The translations under genes were made by a program, and so were the position numbers. The notes beneath the pieces were generated by a model. It was not told the origin of the DNA. It did not search any database and saw only the letters and a list, made by a program, of their open reading frames with translations. DNA of 64,000 nucleotides from Rufibacter sp. XAAS-G3-1 (lineage in GTDB: Bacteria; Bacteroidota; Bacteroidia; Cytophagales; Hymenobacteraceae). The stretch lies in NCBI RefSeq assembly GCF_013623775.1, contig NZ_JABFAM010000019.1, forward strand, positions 40,819 to 104,818, written 5' to 3'. Positions 26,446-36,799 of the stretch are shown here, piece by piece. How positions within the stretch are numbered: position 1 is the first letter of the stretch; the number at the start of each line of letters is the position of its first letter.

Positions 26446-26835
26446 ATGAATCATTTTTATACATTCAATAGGGAAGTTAAAAACCTGATCAAGAACAACC
26501 CAGACAATAAAGGCATGCAGGTTATTGAGCGGTATAGAAAAAGCCTTAGGGTTGACTTGAATTACTATGATGCCCTTGAGTTTTTAGGGGAACATCTTGG
26601 TCTGGAGCTCGAGTGCAAGGAGGTGTATGAACGTGGCAAATTCAAGGGGTATATTCCCCAGGTAAAGCTACACAAAGGAAACCCTTACAACGGCAAAGCG
26701 GGGATACGGAAAATTACTGAGTTCCCGTACAAATCATTGAATAAGCTGTTTGACTATATGTCCAGGCAGTATGTATACTTCCTGATTGACTTGCCAGACT
26801 TTGAGAAACATGTATTCAGTGATCGAGAACATTGA
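26446..26835 (+). CDS. Hypothetical protein, 129 residues
   Basis: A soluble basic protein (MNHFYTFNREVKNLIKNN) with an aromatic-rich C-terminus (YVYFLIDLPDFEKHVF). It is 157 bp downstream of the primase-like gene, same direction. No family is recognised. A terminator-like hairpin about 95 bp beyond its stop closes this left-hand gene block. Confidence 0.65.
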   Translation: MNHFYTFNREVKNLIKNNPDNKGMQVIERYRKSLRVDLNYYDALEFLGEHLGLELECKEVYERGKFKGYIPQVKLHKGNPYNGKAGIRKITEFPYKSLNKLFDYMSRQYVYFLIDLPDFEKHVFSDREH

Positions 26836-27254
26836 TATTTATCTCTCTGTGGCCATTTGATTGGAGACGAAACAGAGTAGTAGCCAGCCTTGATGGCCGC
26901 ACAATATATTGGCTATCTCTTTAGCCGTCCATTACCCCCTTGTTTACAATTCAGGACATTGTATACAAGGGGGTAATTTTTTCAAATGCGAAGAAGAATT
27001 TGCAGAGATATTAATAGCAAAAGATTGGAACTCTCATTCAAAGAGTTCATAAAGCAAACGTCGACGTAAAACCAACGCTAACAGTGAAAACCAGTATGAT
27101 TCCCAACTCATAGGTAAGATGCTTGAACGCCCAAGGCTAAGTCAACCCGTCAGGGTCAATAGTCTGCTTTTTAAGTTGGTTTCTATTACACCTTCTTCAG
27201 GTACAGATTGCCTTTGAAAGAATACTTAATTCATTCCTCTCTTACGCTTATTTC
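26836..27254. other. Intergenic gap between convergent blocks
   Basis: Contains the hairpin at 26931-26982. Nothing else is recognised. The mobile-element core genes (plus strand) and the defence genes (minus strand) converge here. Confidence 0.5.
26931..26982 (+). terminator. Rho-independent terminator
   Basis: attacccccttgtttacaa pairs with ttgtatacaagggggtaat around a short loop, followed by ttttttc. It closes the plus-strand block. Confidence 0.8.
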
Positions 27255-28331
27255 TTAATCTTCCATCGTTTCATTTAGAACTGCCTTCAACTCCTCCTTA
27301 CTTGGCAAAAACGTCTGGTATTTACTAGCGAAAATTTGGCTGTTTTCTTTGGGCAGGGTTATTTCTACCAGCGCATTGTTTTTCTCTTTGCATAGAATGA
27401 TGCCAATGGTAGGGTTCTCGTCATCGGTTTTCACGAAGCGGTCATAGTAGTTCACGTACATCTGCATTTGCCCTAAGTCCTGGTGGCTCACCTCCCCGAT
27501 TTTCAGGTCTAAGAGCACAAAGCAACGCAGAAAGCGGTGGTAGAACACCAGGTCTACCCTGAAATGCTTGTCGTCAAAGGAAAACCGCACCTGCCGCCCC
27601 ACAAACGTGAAGCCTTTGCCCAGCTCCAGCAAGAAATGCTGCAGTTCATCAATGATGCGGTGCTCCAGGGTGGACTCTGAATATACCGCTTCTTCTTTCA
27701 GCCCCAGAAATTCCAGCACGTAAGGGTCTTTCACCACATCTTGTGGCCGCTGGAGTTGCTGCCCTTTCTCGGCCAGTTCCTTTACCTGTTCCTTGTCCCG
27801 GCTTAGCGCCAGGCGTTCATACAGGGCGCTGTCAAATTGCCGTTGCAGCTCTTTCAGGCTCCAGTTATTTTGGGCGCATTCCAGCTCATAAAACCGCCGT
27901 TCAGCGGGGTTCTCTATGCGCATGAGACGGATGTAATGCGACCAGGAAAGCTGAAAATCACGGGAAGGCGTCTCCTGTTTTCCGCGTTCATCTTTTTCCC
28001 CCGAATTCGTCAACGCTGTTGACGAATTTGTTATGGAGTATGTCTTGTAGAAAAAACGCATCCTATCAAGGTTCTCCACCGAGAAACCTTTCCCAAACTT
28101 CCGGCTAAGCTGCACGGAGAGCTCTTTCAGCACGGCTTTACCATAGGCAGCTCGTTCCTTGCCTTGCTGCTCTTCTTCCACAATCATGCGCCCAATCTCA
28201 AAGTAGGTGCGCACCATGGTAAGGTTTACAGTAGCCACCACTTTTCGGCGAGCATCAGAGATGAGTAAAGCTACTTTCTCAAAGAGCCCAGCCGTATTTT
28301 CCTGTTTGATTAAAGCTGATATATCAGGCAT
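27255..28331 (-). CDS. PDDEXK nuclease-domain protein (YhcG/DUF1016 family)
   Basis: A 358-residue protein. The N-terminal helical DUF1016_N domain (about 10-170) has the typical ARRKVVATVNLTMVRTYFEI, then GRMIVEEEQQGKERAAYGK. The C-terminal YhcG PD-(D/E)xK-like domain has FRVDLVFYHR and FVLLDLKIGEVSHQDLGQMQ, with the Asp and D-x-K pattern of the nuclease core. Such proteins are common beside restriction systems. It sits at the distal end of the defence island, 301 bp beyond McrC. The target is unknown. Confidence 0.87.
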   Translation of the reverse strand: MPDISALIKQENTAGLFEKVALLISDARRKVVATVNLTMVRTYFEIGRMIVEEEQQGKERAAYGKAVLKELSVQLSRKFGKGFSVENLDRMRFFYKTYSITNSSTALTNSGEKDERGKQETPSRDFQLSWSHYIRLMRIENPAERRFYELECAQNNWSLKELQRQFDSALYERLALSRDKEQVKELAEKGQQLQRPQDVVKDPYVLEFLGLKEEAVYSESTLEHRIIDELQHFLLELGKGFTFVGRQVRFSFDDKHFRVDLVFYHRFLRCFVLLDLKIGEVSHQDLGQMQMYVNYYDRFVKTDDENPTIGIILCKEKNNALVEITLPKENSQIFASKYQTFLPSKEELKAVLNETMED

Positions 28332-28632
28332 AATGTACTTCTTCTAACTGTTTCTTTGATCCCTTTTTCAAATAGGCAGATTCTATAAAGCAACTATGAA
28401 CTCCTATACTGCCACTCTGCCCCCATATTGATAACTCTGAAAACCAATAAAGGGGTTGCGGATAGATAATATACAGCCCAGTTCTTTTTAGCGTCTGCAA
28501 GAGCACTGTACTACAACAGCAGTAGCTGATATAATTTCTCTAATTCAAGTTCTACTTCACCGGAGCCAGCATTACTTTGCTTAATCTAATTTAATGGATT
28601 ACTCGTCTTACCTCAATTCCCTTGATAACCTC
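28332..28632. other. Gap between mcrC and the DUF1016 gene
   Basis: About 300 bp without a supported gene. A 60-codon minus frame at 28324-28506 has no recognisable composition. No terminator seen. Confidence 0.45.
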
Positions 28633-30009
28633 TTACTCTTTTGAATTATTTGTATAGATCATTGCTGGTAAAGGCACACCGACTTTATACATTCCTGCAT
28701 AACGTTTCACTTTATTTTCTTCCTTTTTCGATAGAACCAGCTTATACTCTTTTAAATTAACCTTCAACTCTTTCTCAGGATAGATAATCAAACAATCAAT
28801 TAATTGATGTGGCTGATTATCAACAGGAGTTTTACCAAGCTTTTGGTAAACCTTGTGCATGCGGGCATATCCACTCACCTGACGAATATCAGCTGACTTG
28901 ATATTACCATCTTCATACTTCAACTTGTATTTGGCATCTACAACCCCTACAAAGTCATCTGTATTGAGCAGGAAATCCAATTTATTAGCTTTATCGCCAA
29001 ACTGGAAATCAACATCAACACTTCCGTACCTATCCTTTAACAGACCTAGCACATACAGCTCGAATAGCTTGCTCATATCTATCCAGAATGGTGGAGTGCT
29101 TACCTGAGCAACTGCAGCATTCTGAATATTATAGCCGAAACGTCGAAGTATTTGTTTAGCTAGGTCAATAGCCAAGGTGTATTCTTTATAAAAAGGATTG
29201 GCTTTAATGTGCCGGCATTCATGCAGGCTGGCATCAGATGAAACCTTTTCAAAGGCTGGATTAATGTAGTTGAATGTATTGATGAAAGTTTCTTTTGAGC
29301 CTAAATTATTGAAAGCAGGTAAGTAACGCTCTATAAAAACTAGAGCCTTTTTTAGAATTCGATTTTCGATGCCATTGAATCCAAACTCATCGTAAGCGCA
29401 ATAGGTATTAAGTGTTTTAGATTTTACCAAATTTTGCTTAATATTTTGAGCAATTAGCACTTTACCTTTTATGCGGTTGCGCAGATTGTGCTCTACCTTG
29501 TAGTAAGACTTCTTAAGCCCTTTGCGCACAATACTTTTTACAACCTGTAAATATTGAAGTACCAGCAGCGGAGTGAGCATATCCTGCTGCTGGTTGATCT
29601 TAATTTCAGGTTTATCCCACTTTATCTCAAACAGGTCAGAAGTATGATCAAACACTTCAGGATGCCGTAATGCTGAGAAAAGCATGGCTAAATAATCGAC
29701 CTGTTTGTTATTGCTACGGTTCACTTTTGGTTGAACGTATACGGCTTTCTCATTCTCTCGTAGCCAATCAACACCAACAAAGTAACCATTTACAATATCT
29801 CTGTCCTTTGTAATAGCAAAGCAGCAATGGTTTTTATTGTTTTGAAAAAAAATTGGCTTTGGAAGATCCTTGTCGTAACCACACTGAGTAAAATAAATAG
29901 GATTTACTTTGCCTTTTTCCGGACTATATTTATTATAATCAGCATAGTGTTCACAGTAAACTTTGCGCTCCAAAAAGTGTTCTTCTAGCACCACTTCATT
30001 ACTAGACAT
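28633..30009 (-). CDS. mcrC: McrC, 5-methylcytosine restriction nuclease subunit
   Basis: 458 residues. The long N-terminal partner-binding region is followed by a PD-(D/E)xK nuclease domain near residues 310-400: KLDFLLNTDDFVGVVDAKYK carries the Asp and D-x-K catalytic pattern. McrC assembles with the McrB hexamer and cuts DNA containing modified cytosines. ATG 30009 follows the mcrB stop by 2 bp; an in-frame TTG at 30021 would overlap it. Order mcrB-mcrC is canonical. Confidence 0.88.
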   Translation of the reverse strand: MSSNEVVLEEHFLERKVYCEHYADYNKYSPEKGKVNPIYFTQCGYDKDLPKPIFFQNNKNHCCFAITKDRDIVNGYFVGVDWLRENEKAVYVQPKVNRSNNKQVDYLAMLFSALRHPEVFDHTSDLFEIKWDKPEIKINQQQDMLTPLLVLQYLQVVKSIVRKGLKKSYYKVEHNLRNRIKGKVLIAQNIKQNLVKSKTLNTYCAYDEFGFNGIENRILKKALVFIERYLPAFNNLGSKETFINTFNYINPAFEKVSSDASLHECRHIKANPFYKEYTLAIDLAKQILRRFGYNIQNAAVAQVSTPPFWIDMSKLFELYVLGLLKDRYGSVDVDFQFGDKANKLDFLLNTDDFVGVVDAKYKLKYEDGNIKSADIRQVSGYARMHKVYQKLGKTPVDNQPHQLIDCLIIYPEKELKVNLKEYKLVLSKKEENKVKRYAGMYKVGVPLPAMIYTNNSKE

Positions 30010-30011
30010 AC

Positions 30012-31568
30012 TTACAGGCAAAGTTTATTGTTAATATAGTCCATTGCATTAGCAGCCCCTTCCAACTTTATGTCTTCGCGCAATATACCATCTTTCACAT
30101 ACTCCCGAAGAAGTGGCTTTATTTCGTAATCTAATTTTAGCTGAAGTTCCTTTTTATCTTCTTCCAAATCTTTTTGTTCTGTTTGATTAGTCATAAAATA
30201 GCTGTGACCTATCCAAACGTCTTCAGGATTAAAATCTTGGGCTATATGTTTAGACCTTTTAAGGTCAGGTTCCTTCCAATCAATATTATCATAACCATCT
30301 ATAAACAACTCTGACACTTTTCTGAAAAGGGTATTGCTAAGTTCATGTACCACATGCTTATTTGGTAGTACACTTTTAAAAGCGAACCTACGCCGGATAG
30401 CATAATCAATGTGTCCAACACTACGGTCAGCAGTATTCATGGTACCTATAATAAATAAGTTATTTGGCAACACAAGATTATTGTCACCATTGATTCCGTA
30501 CATACTTTCTACGACATCACCTCGATATTCCAACGCATAAATAAGCTCACCAAGCACAGCAGGTAAATTAGCACGGTTAATCTCATCTATTATCAATACA
30601 TAGTTTTCTCTTGGATTCTCAAAGGCTTTTTTTGCAAGCTTAGCTAATACCTTATTTTTTGTATCATAAGCAACATTGTTATTTACTGTTTCGGCTGTAA
30701 TTCCCCTGACGAAATCCTCATAAGAATATGCTGGGTGAAACTGAATCAATTTGACACGTTCGTTAGGGAGCTGTTTTTGCTGTTCATCAATGTATTTTGC
30801 TACTGCTGCATTATAAGGGTCATTCCCTTTGGCAACTTGCCCATTCTCCCAGGTCCTCCTTTCAAATGCGTCAATTATAGCAGCAAATTTTGCCTCATAC
30901 TTATCTCCAGCTGTCTGTAAGTAAACGCCATTATTTGTAAATGAATCAACTGAATAAGTTGAGTAGTTACCGCTACTAGGAATTACCTGAGATACACTTA
31001 TATGCGCCCTTATATCAGCTTCCGTAATTGACTGCCTCTTTGCTAATTGCTTGGCTATTTGCTTTGCTGTATATGTCTTTCCTGTACCTGGAGGACCTTG
31101 AAGGATTATTTGTTTTTTGTGCTTAAGTATGTTTATTAAATCCTGCATCTTCTTATTTGCATTAATTTGCTTATACCACTTATCAACAAACTTCCATGAT
31201 TTTGTATCACTAGATCTAAGGTATTCTAAAGTTCCCATTGATTTTGGAAACTTATCTTTCCCCTTGTACCAATCTAAAACTTCAATATTTCTAAAGTTTT
31301 TATTGAGATATTTATTAGTAAGAACTTGATCCTTGAATGATCCTCCTTTGATTTTACATAAGGCTAATGGTCTATTACCTTCTCTTACTAATATAATGTC
31401 TCCAATTTTTATCCCATTGCCTTTCGTATCTTTGAAGTCATCGCATTGATAGTCAGCCCACTCACCTGTTCCAATAACTGGTACAGATTCTTTTAACATT
31501 AAGCTGGAGTCGATCCTTTCCCCTTCTGGACCATGAGGGTACATCATTTGAATATGCCAGTATGCCAT
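30012..31568 (-). CDS. mcrB: McrB, AAA+ GTPase of a modification-dependent restriction system
   Basis: 518 residues. The N-terminal about 130 residues form a PUA/EVE-like module (GNGIKIGDIILVREGNRPLA), a plausible modified-base reader. The AAA+ domain has Walker A QGPPGTGKTYTAKQ, Walker B YVLIIDEINRANL and the McrB signature IGTMNTADRSVGHIDYAIRR. It forms the GTP-driven motor that recruits McrC. Read with mcrC as one unit. An EVE-type reader in place of the E. coli DUF3578 domain would imply a different base specificity (inference). Confidence 0.88.
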   Translation of the reverse strand: MAYWHIQMMYPHGPEGERIDSSLMLKESVPVIGTGEWADYQCDDFKDTKGNGIKIGDIILVREGNRPLALCKIKGGSFKDQVLTNKYLNKNFRNIEVLDWYKGKDKFPKSMGTLEYLRSSDTKSWKFVDKWYKQINANKKMQDLINILKHKKQIILQGPPGTGKTYTAKQIAKQLAKRQSITEADIRAHISVSQVIPSSGNYSTYSVDSFTNNGVYLQTAGDKYEAKFAAIIDAFERRTWENGQVAKGNDPYNAAVAKYIDEQQKQLPNERVKLIQFHPAYSYEDFVRGITAETVNNNVAYDTKNKVLAKLAKKAFENPRENYVLIIDEINRANLPAVLGELIYALEYRGDVVESMYGINGDNNLVLPNNLFIIGTMNTADRSVGHIDYAIRRRFAFKSVLPNKHVVHELSNTLFRKVSELFIDGYDNIDWKEPDLKRSKHIAQDFNPEDVWIGHSYFMTNQTEQKDLEEDKKELQLKLDYEIKPLLREYVKDGILREDIKLEGAANAMDYINNKLCL

Positions 31569-31731
31569 CTATTTATTTTATTTAAATTTAAATTCTCCAT
31601 GACTGCCACAAGCTACTACCTACCTTATGGCATATCCCTCCTCTCTTTAGCCTGGGCAACAGTTAGTATATTAGCTATTCAAGCTATTAGTTATAATATT
31701 ATATAATCAGTTCTGTTAGATTTTTTGCTGA

Positions 31732-34700
31732 CTAAGAAGCAGAAGTTAACTCATTGGCTATCATCTCTGCCTGTTTCAAAACAGTCTCTGTAGCCAACAT
31801 CTGCATATCTGGTGGGTAGCCGTATTGACGGAGGGTGCGCTTTACAATCACCTTTAACTTAGACTTTACACTTTCCTTAATGGTCCAGTCTATAGAGGCG
31901 TTTTGCTTTACTTTTTCTGTGAGTACTACAGCCAGTTCACGTAGCTTATCCATCTGCATCAACTCTTTTGCGCTTTCGTTGTTAGCTACCGCTGTATAGA
32001 AGGCATATTCAAAATCGGTAAGGCCAAGTTCGTTGGCTTCACCATCCATTTTGGTTATTTCCTTGCTGAGTTTTATAAGCTCGTCAATCACCTCTGCTGC
32101 CGTTAATACCTTATTGTGGTATCGCTTAATGGAGTTTTCCAACATCTCCATGAGCGTACGGCTTTGTATCAGATTCTTTTTAGACCTCGACTTTATCTCA
32201 TCATTGAGCAGCTTTTTAAGCACCTCTAACGCAATGTTTTTGTGCTTCATGCTCTTAAGCTCTAATAAGAATTCTTCTGACAGAATGGAGATATCTGGCT
32301 TTTTTATACCAGCTGCGTCAAACACATCTATTACCTGCTCAGAGACTAAAGCCTGATCAATCACCTGGCGGATGGTGGTTTCAATTTCTTCATCTGTTCT
32401 GCCAGAGCCGGTACCATCAAACTTTGCCAAGCGTGCTTTTACAGCCTGAAAGAAGGCAACCTCGTCTTTGGCATCCATCGCCTGATCATGTGGTATGGCT
32501 ATAGCAAAGGCTTTAGAAAGCGCTGTTACTTCATTTATAAATCGCTTCTTTCCATCTTCTAAACCGAGAATGTGTTCTTCCGCTGCTAATATCAGCGACA
32601 GCTTTTTTGATATTTCGGCTTCAAAAAACTCTTCATAGGCAAAACCATGGAACATCTGCGAAACTACCTCCAGCTTTTCCAGCATGATCTGTACCGCCTG
32701 TTCCTGTAAGATGGTGGGATCGCCCTTGCCACCGGCATCTGAGTAGAAAGAGAGTGCTTTTTTAAGATCTGAGGCAATGCCTAAATAATCCACTATCAAG
32801 CCGCCTGGTTTATCTTTGTACACGCGATTTACCCGGGCAATGGCCTGCATCAGGTTATGACCTTTCATAGGTTTGTCTATGTAAAGCGTGTGCATGCTAG
32901 GGGCATCAAAACCTGTCAGCCACATATCACGGACAATTACAAGCTTCAGCTCGTCTTCCGGATCTTTCATGCGGTCTGCCAGCTTGCGGCGTTGCTCTTT
33001 GGTGCTGTGGTGCTTGGCGATGAGTGGACCATCTGAGGAGGAAGAAGTCATCACTACTTTGATAACTCCCTTCTTAAAATCATCAGAGTGCCATTCAGGT
33101 TTTAAGGCTATGATGGCTTCGTATAGCTCGGCGGCAATGCGGCGGCTCATGGCTACAATCATGGCTTTGCCTGCAAATACTTCCTGGCGTTGCTCAAAGT
33201 GCGTTACAATGTCTTTGGCAATGTTGTTGATCCGGTTCTTACTGCCGATAAGTGCCTCCAGCTGTGTCCATTTGGCTTTAGCTTTCTGGGTAGTGGTCAG
33301 GTCTTCCTGATCAAGCTCGTCATCCAGGTCATCTACCAGCTTTTTACCTTCTTCGGTAAGTCCCACTTTTGCCAGGCGGCTCTCATAGAAGATACGAACC
33401 GTGGCGCCGTCTTCTACGGCCTGGGCGATGTCATAGATATCTACATAGTTACCGAATACGGCAGGCGTGTTTACATCGGTGCTTTCAATGGGTGTACCGG
33501 TAAAGCCTAAATAGGTAGCGTTGGGCAAAGCATCGCGCATGTACTTGGCGAAACCGTATACCATTTTGCTACCTATTACATTGCCTTCTTCATCTTTGGT
33601 ATCTACAGTTTTACCCCGGAAGCCATACTGGGTGCGGTGTGCTTCATCGGCAATGACAATTATGTTGCTACGGGTAGTGAGTTCCTCGTAAACATTACCC
33701 TCTTCGGGCTGGAATTTTTGGATAGTAGAGAACACTACCCCGCCGGAAGCAACGGTTAACAATTCTTTTAGATGGTCCCGGTCCTCGGCTTGTACCGGCT
33801 CCTGACGAAGTAGTTGTTTAGAGGCGGCAAAGGTATCAAACAACTGATCGTCTAAGTCGTTGCGGTCGGTGATGACCAGCACGGTTGGGTTATCCAAGGC
33901 CAGCACGATTTTGCCGGTATAAAACACCATGGAGAGCGACTTGCCACTGCCCTGCGTGTGCCATACCACACCACCTTTACGGTCTCCTGTGGCCTGCTTC
34001 TTTACACCAGGCAAGCCATAGCTTTCAGGAGATTCTTCCACCATATTTGCAGGCAATTTAGCTTTATAACCCGAGGCACGCATGGTAGATTCTACGGCCC
34101 TGTTTACAGCGTAATACTGATGATAAGCCGCTAGCTTTTTTACCGTAGAAATGGTGGTAATACCTGTAGCTGTATCTTCTTTAGCGGATTTCTCGAAAAC
34201 AATAAAATGCCTTACTAGGTCTAAGAGCGTTTCCTTGTTAAGCATCCCCTGAATCAGGGTTTCCAGCTGGCTAACCAGGTGCGAAGCTTCGGCTTTGCCA
34301 TCAGCTGACTTCCAAGCCATGTAGCGGCTGAAGCCCGCTGATAAAGAGCCAGCCTTTGCCTCCAGCCCATCGGAAATAATGGTAATAGCATTGTATGTAA
34401 ACAGGCCAGGTATAAGAGCTTTGTAGGTTTCTATTTGCTTGTAGGCAGACTTAATAGTAGCGTTTTCGTCGGCAGGGTTTTTAAGCTCTATGACTACCAG
34501 CGGGATGCCATTTACAAACAGGACCACATCGGGGCGTTTGTTATGGTTGTTCTCTATAACCGTAAACTGGTTGGCAACTACAAAATCGTTGTTGAGCGGG
34601 TTTTTAAAATCTATGAGCCACACGCGGTCGCCGCGATCTTCGCCATTTATGCGCTTGGTAACCGGAATACCCTCGGTGAGTAGCCGGTGAAACGCCTCGT

Positions 34701-34962
34701 TGTTGGCCAGAAGCTCGGGCGAGGCAATGCGTTGTATTTCTTTTATGGCTTCTGCCTGAGCCTCTACTGGAATACCCTTGTTTATTTTATGAACCGCATT
34801 TTTTAATCTGCTATGCAATAGCACCTGTGCGTAGTTTTCACGCTCGGGTGTCTCACCATCGGGGGCAATATCTGGGGCATAAATGTAATTATAGCCTTGC
34901 TTTTCCAGCAGCTCAATGGCAAAAGTCTCAATGGTACTTTCAGTTATTTTAGTGCTTATCAT
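31732..34962 (-). CDS. hsdR: HsdR, type I restriction endonuclease subunit
   Basis: A 1076-residue translocase/nuclease. The N-terminal nuclease domain contains the LVVIELKNPAD box (about residue 165), then the SF2 helicase motor with Walker A WHTQGSGKSLSMVFYT and the DEAH box IVIADEAHRTQYGF. LVIVRDMWLTGFDAPSMHTL and GHNLMQAIARVNRVYKDKPGG mark motifs V-VI, and a helical C-terminal domain follows. Last gene of the hsdM-hsdS-abi-hsdR operon; overlaps the preceding gene by 4 bp. Full length and intact, unlike the remnant at 17603. Confidence 0.93.
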   Translation of the reverse strand: MISTKITESTIETFAIELLEKQGYNYIYAPDIAPDGETPERENYAQVLLHSRLKNAVHKINKGIPVEAQAEAIKEIQRIASPELLANNEAFHRLLTEGIPVTKRINGEDRGDRVWLIDFKNPLNNDFVVANQFTVIENNHNKRPDVVLFVNGIPLVVIELKNPADENATIKSAYKQIETYKALIPGLFTYNAITIISDGLEAKAGSLSAGFSRYMAWKSADGKAEASHLVSQLETLIQGMLNKETLLDLVRHFIVFEKSAKEDTATGITTISTVKKLAAYHQYYAVNRAVESTMRASGYKAKLPANMVEESPESYGLPGVKKQATGDRKGGVVWHTQGSGKSLSMVFYTGKIVLALDNPTVLVITDRNDLDDQLFDTFAASKQLLRQEPVQAEDRDHLKELLTVASGGVVFSTIQKFQPEEGNVYEELTTRSNIIVIADEAHRTQYGFRGKTVDTKDEEGNVIGSKMVYGFAKYMRDALPNATYLGFTGTPIESTDVNTPAVFGNYVDIYDIAQAVEDGATVRIFYESRLAKVGLTEEGKKLVDDLDDELDQEDLTTTQKAKAKWTQLEALIGSKNRINNIAKDIVTHFEQRQEVFAGKAMIVAMSRRIAAELYEAIIALKPEWHSDDFKKGVIKVVMTSSSSDGPLIAKHHSTKEQRRKLADRMKDPEDELKLVIVRDMWLTGFDAPSMHTLYIDKPMKGHNLMQAIARVNRVYKDKPGGLIVDYLGIASDLKKALSFYSDAGGKGDPTILQEQAVQIMLEKLEVVSQMFHGFAYEEFFEAEISKKLSLILAAEEHILGLEDGKKRFINEVTALSKAFAIAIPHDQAMDAKDEVAFFQAVKARLAKFDGTGSGRTDEEIETTIRQVIDQALVSEQVIDVFDAAGIKKPDISILSEEFLLELKSMKHKNIALEVLKKLLNDEIKSRSKKNLIQSRTLMEMLENSIKRYHNKVLTAAEVIDELIKLSKEITKMDGEANELGLTDFEYAFYTAVANNESAKELMQMDKLRELAVVLTEKVKQNASIDWTIKESVKSKLKVIVKRTLRQYGYPPDMQMLATETVLKQAEMIANELTSAS

Positions 34963-35624
34963 TCTTCAACTGTTTCCTCGGATGTTTCTTCAGACATAAA
35001 ACCCTTATATTCATTTACATAGGCTTGGTTATCCACATGGAATAAAATTTCACTCGCAGCATATGAATAATTGCCCATAGAAAATTCCCCAAAAACATCA
35101 TCCCAGTACTCGTTGAACTCTACTGCTTCAAAATAATCTAAACTGCTTTCCTCCGATTTCTGAGGTACTCTTGGATTTTCATTTTCAAAAGTTCTAATTA
35201 GAAATGAAGCAACAATCTCAATGGAATCAACTAAGAACTCTCGTGTAAGCAGATCAACTCCATCGTTTCTTACTTTGATTTCGTCTAATGTCTTTCCATG
35301 AGACGTAAGGCCTATTTCATTACGCAGAACTCCAACCTGCTGTCCTATTGTTGCTAAAGCGGAAGAAATTTGATTAACCATTTCCGTACTTGTAAAGCCT
35401 AAGGCAATAAAAGCACTTCTTAAAACATTGTTCACTGAAGGTTTGGCACCCAATTCAAAGTTTTTACACTCGCATATTTCTTTACAAATAGCTTCTAACA
35501 GAGCTTTAGCATTCTCTAATGAATGGCTAAAGTCTAACTCTAAGTGAGCTTCAATTCTTTCTATAAAAACTGTTAGCTCTGCCCATCTTCCATATTGCTC
35601 AATTACCTTCTTAAGCTTCTCCAT
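34959..35624 (-). CDS. Abortive-infection C-terminal-domain protein within the hsd operon
   Basis: 221 residues. The middle to C-terminal part matches the Abi_C (PF14355) pattern: LLEAICKEICE, PSVNNVLRSAF, then the signature LRNEIGLTSHGK, an RN...HG motif. The N-terminus is helical. It lies between hsdS (stop and start overlap) and hsdR (4-bp overlap), so it is translated as part of the type I operon. It may add a suicide response to restriction or guard it. Abi_C proteins are uncharacterised biochemically. Domain call is moderately sure. Confidence 0.72.
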   Translation of the reverse strand: MEKLKKVIEQYGRWAELTVFIERIEAHLELDFSHSLENAKALLEAICKEICECKNFELGAKPSVNNVLRSAFIALGFTSTEMVNQISSALATIGQQVGVLRNEIGLTSHGKTLDEIKVRNDGVDLLTREFLVDSIEIVASFLIRTFENENPRVPQKSEESSLDYFEAVEFNEYWDDVFGEFSMGNYSYAASEILFHVDNQAYVNEYKGFMSEETSEETVEE

Positions 35625-36799
35625 TATATAGTAACGGTTGCTTGTCCACTCATCAGCTTTGGCAATGTTGTGTCACGGAGTTTAATTATGCTATTAATTT
35701 GTTTGTTATTAGAGATGAACTTATTAATAAGAGGCTCAATTATAGCTGTCATCTCTTCCAATTCCTTATCAGAAGGAACCAGAACCATGGCTTCATCTAG
35801 ATCTTTGCGCTTAATGTGTCCCATCGTAGTTGCATGACTCGCAGCTATAGCAATAAATTCATCTAAGTGGTGTTTGGACCACATATAGTAGTACCATTTA
35901 GGAAATTCCCCTGACGTTACCTTAAATAAGTGTTGATTTAAAACGCAATCCTCTCCATTCCACATCTTAACCATTAAAGAAGCTGACCAGGCAAAAATTA
36001 CATCACCATTTTGAACAATGTATTCTGGTTTTACATTCTTAGTTGCCCAGTCTGAACTTTCTGAAATCCCGCTGCTTAATTCTTTTATCTTTAAAACAGG
36101 TAGCTTGTCAATTTCATTTTCAGGTGGGTATTTTTGGCAAGCTAAACCATTTAAAAAATTAGCGATTAGACTCAACGGCCTTTGCTCCCATTCCGCTTTA
36201 GCATCTACAATAAACCACTGCCTAAAGAGGGTCTCGGCCAAGGCTTCTAAGGTTGTATTTTGGCGGTGCAGCAAATCTACTTTGTTATCTAAGCTGCCGA
36301 GTACAGCGGCAATGGCTTTTTGTTCAGAAAGTGGTGGACAAGGTATCTCTATACTTTTAATTTCTTCAAAATTAATATTTGGCTGAGCTGACTGCCCAGA
36401 CATATTATTAATGAATTCAATTACACTTTCCTGTCTTAGATAATAGCTGACAAACTTAGGGAAGGCTTTATCTTGGTTTAACCTAATTATTGCTAATGCT
36501 TGATTAGTATTAGCAGGTAGTATGTCTTCCGTGACTATTGCATTTTTTCCCAGGAAAACACCAGCCATTGAAAAAAGTATATCATCCTTTTTTAACTGGG
36601 AGCGTCTAAGCTTTTGGTGAGTCTCCTCATCAATAAAAACAAATTTTGATTTATCAATTCTACCATTATAGCCAACAGATTCAGATTTAATAAAATTTAT
36701 ACCTTTATTAGTAAACTTTCCTCCTAATGTAGTTGGAGTAGTACCTTTAGTTACCAGTTCTATTAATTCACCAAGCTTACATTCTTTCCACTTACTCAT
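35624..36799 (-). CDS. hsdS: HsdS, type I specificity subunit
   Basis: 391 residues with two target-recognition domains, each followed by a conserved helix. The first conserved region is [20 protein letters not shown], then [20 protein letters not shown]. The second follows the second TRD ([20 protein letters not shown]). It sets the DNA sequence recognised by the HsdMSR complex. It overlaps hsdM by 8 bp. Recognition sequence cannot be read off. Confidence 0.92.
   Translation of the reverse strand: MSKWKECKLGELIELVTKGTTPTTLGGKFTNKGINFIKSESVGYNGRIDKSKFVFIDEETHQKLRRSQLKKDDILFSMAGVFLGKNAIVTEDILPANTNQALAIIRLNQDKAFPKFVSYYLRQESVIEFINNMSGQSAQPNINFEEIKSIEIPCPPLSEQKAIAAVLGSLDNKVDLLHRQNTTLEALAETLFRQWFIVDAKAEWEQRPLSLIANFLNGLACQKYPPENEIDKLPVLKIKELSSGISESSDWATKNVKPEYIVQNGDVIFAWSASLMVKMWNGEDCVLNQHLFKVTSGEFPKWYYYMWSKHHLDEFIAIAASHATTMGHIKRKDLDEAMVLVPSDKELEEMTAIIEPLINKFISNNKQINSIIKLRDTTLPKLMSGQATVTI

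Noticed and set aside
28324..28506. 60-codon minus frame overlapping the DUF1016 gene start
   Set aside because: No recognisable composition or start signal; low evidence.
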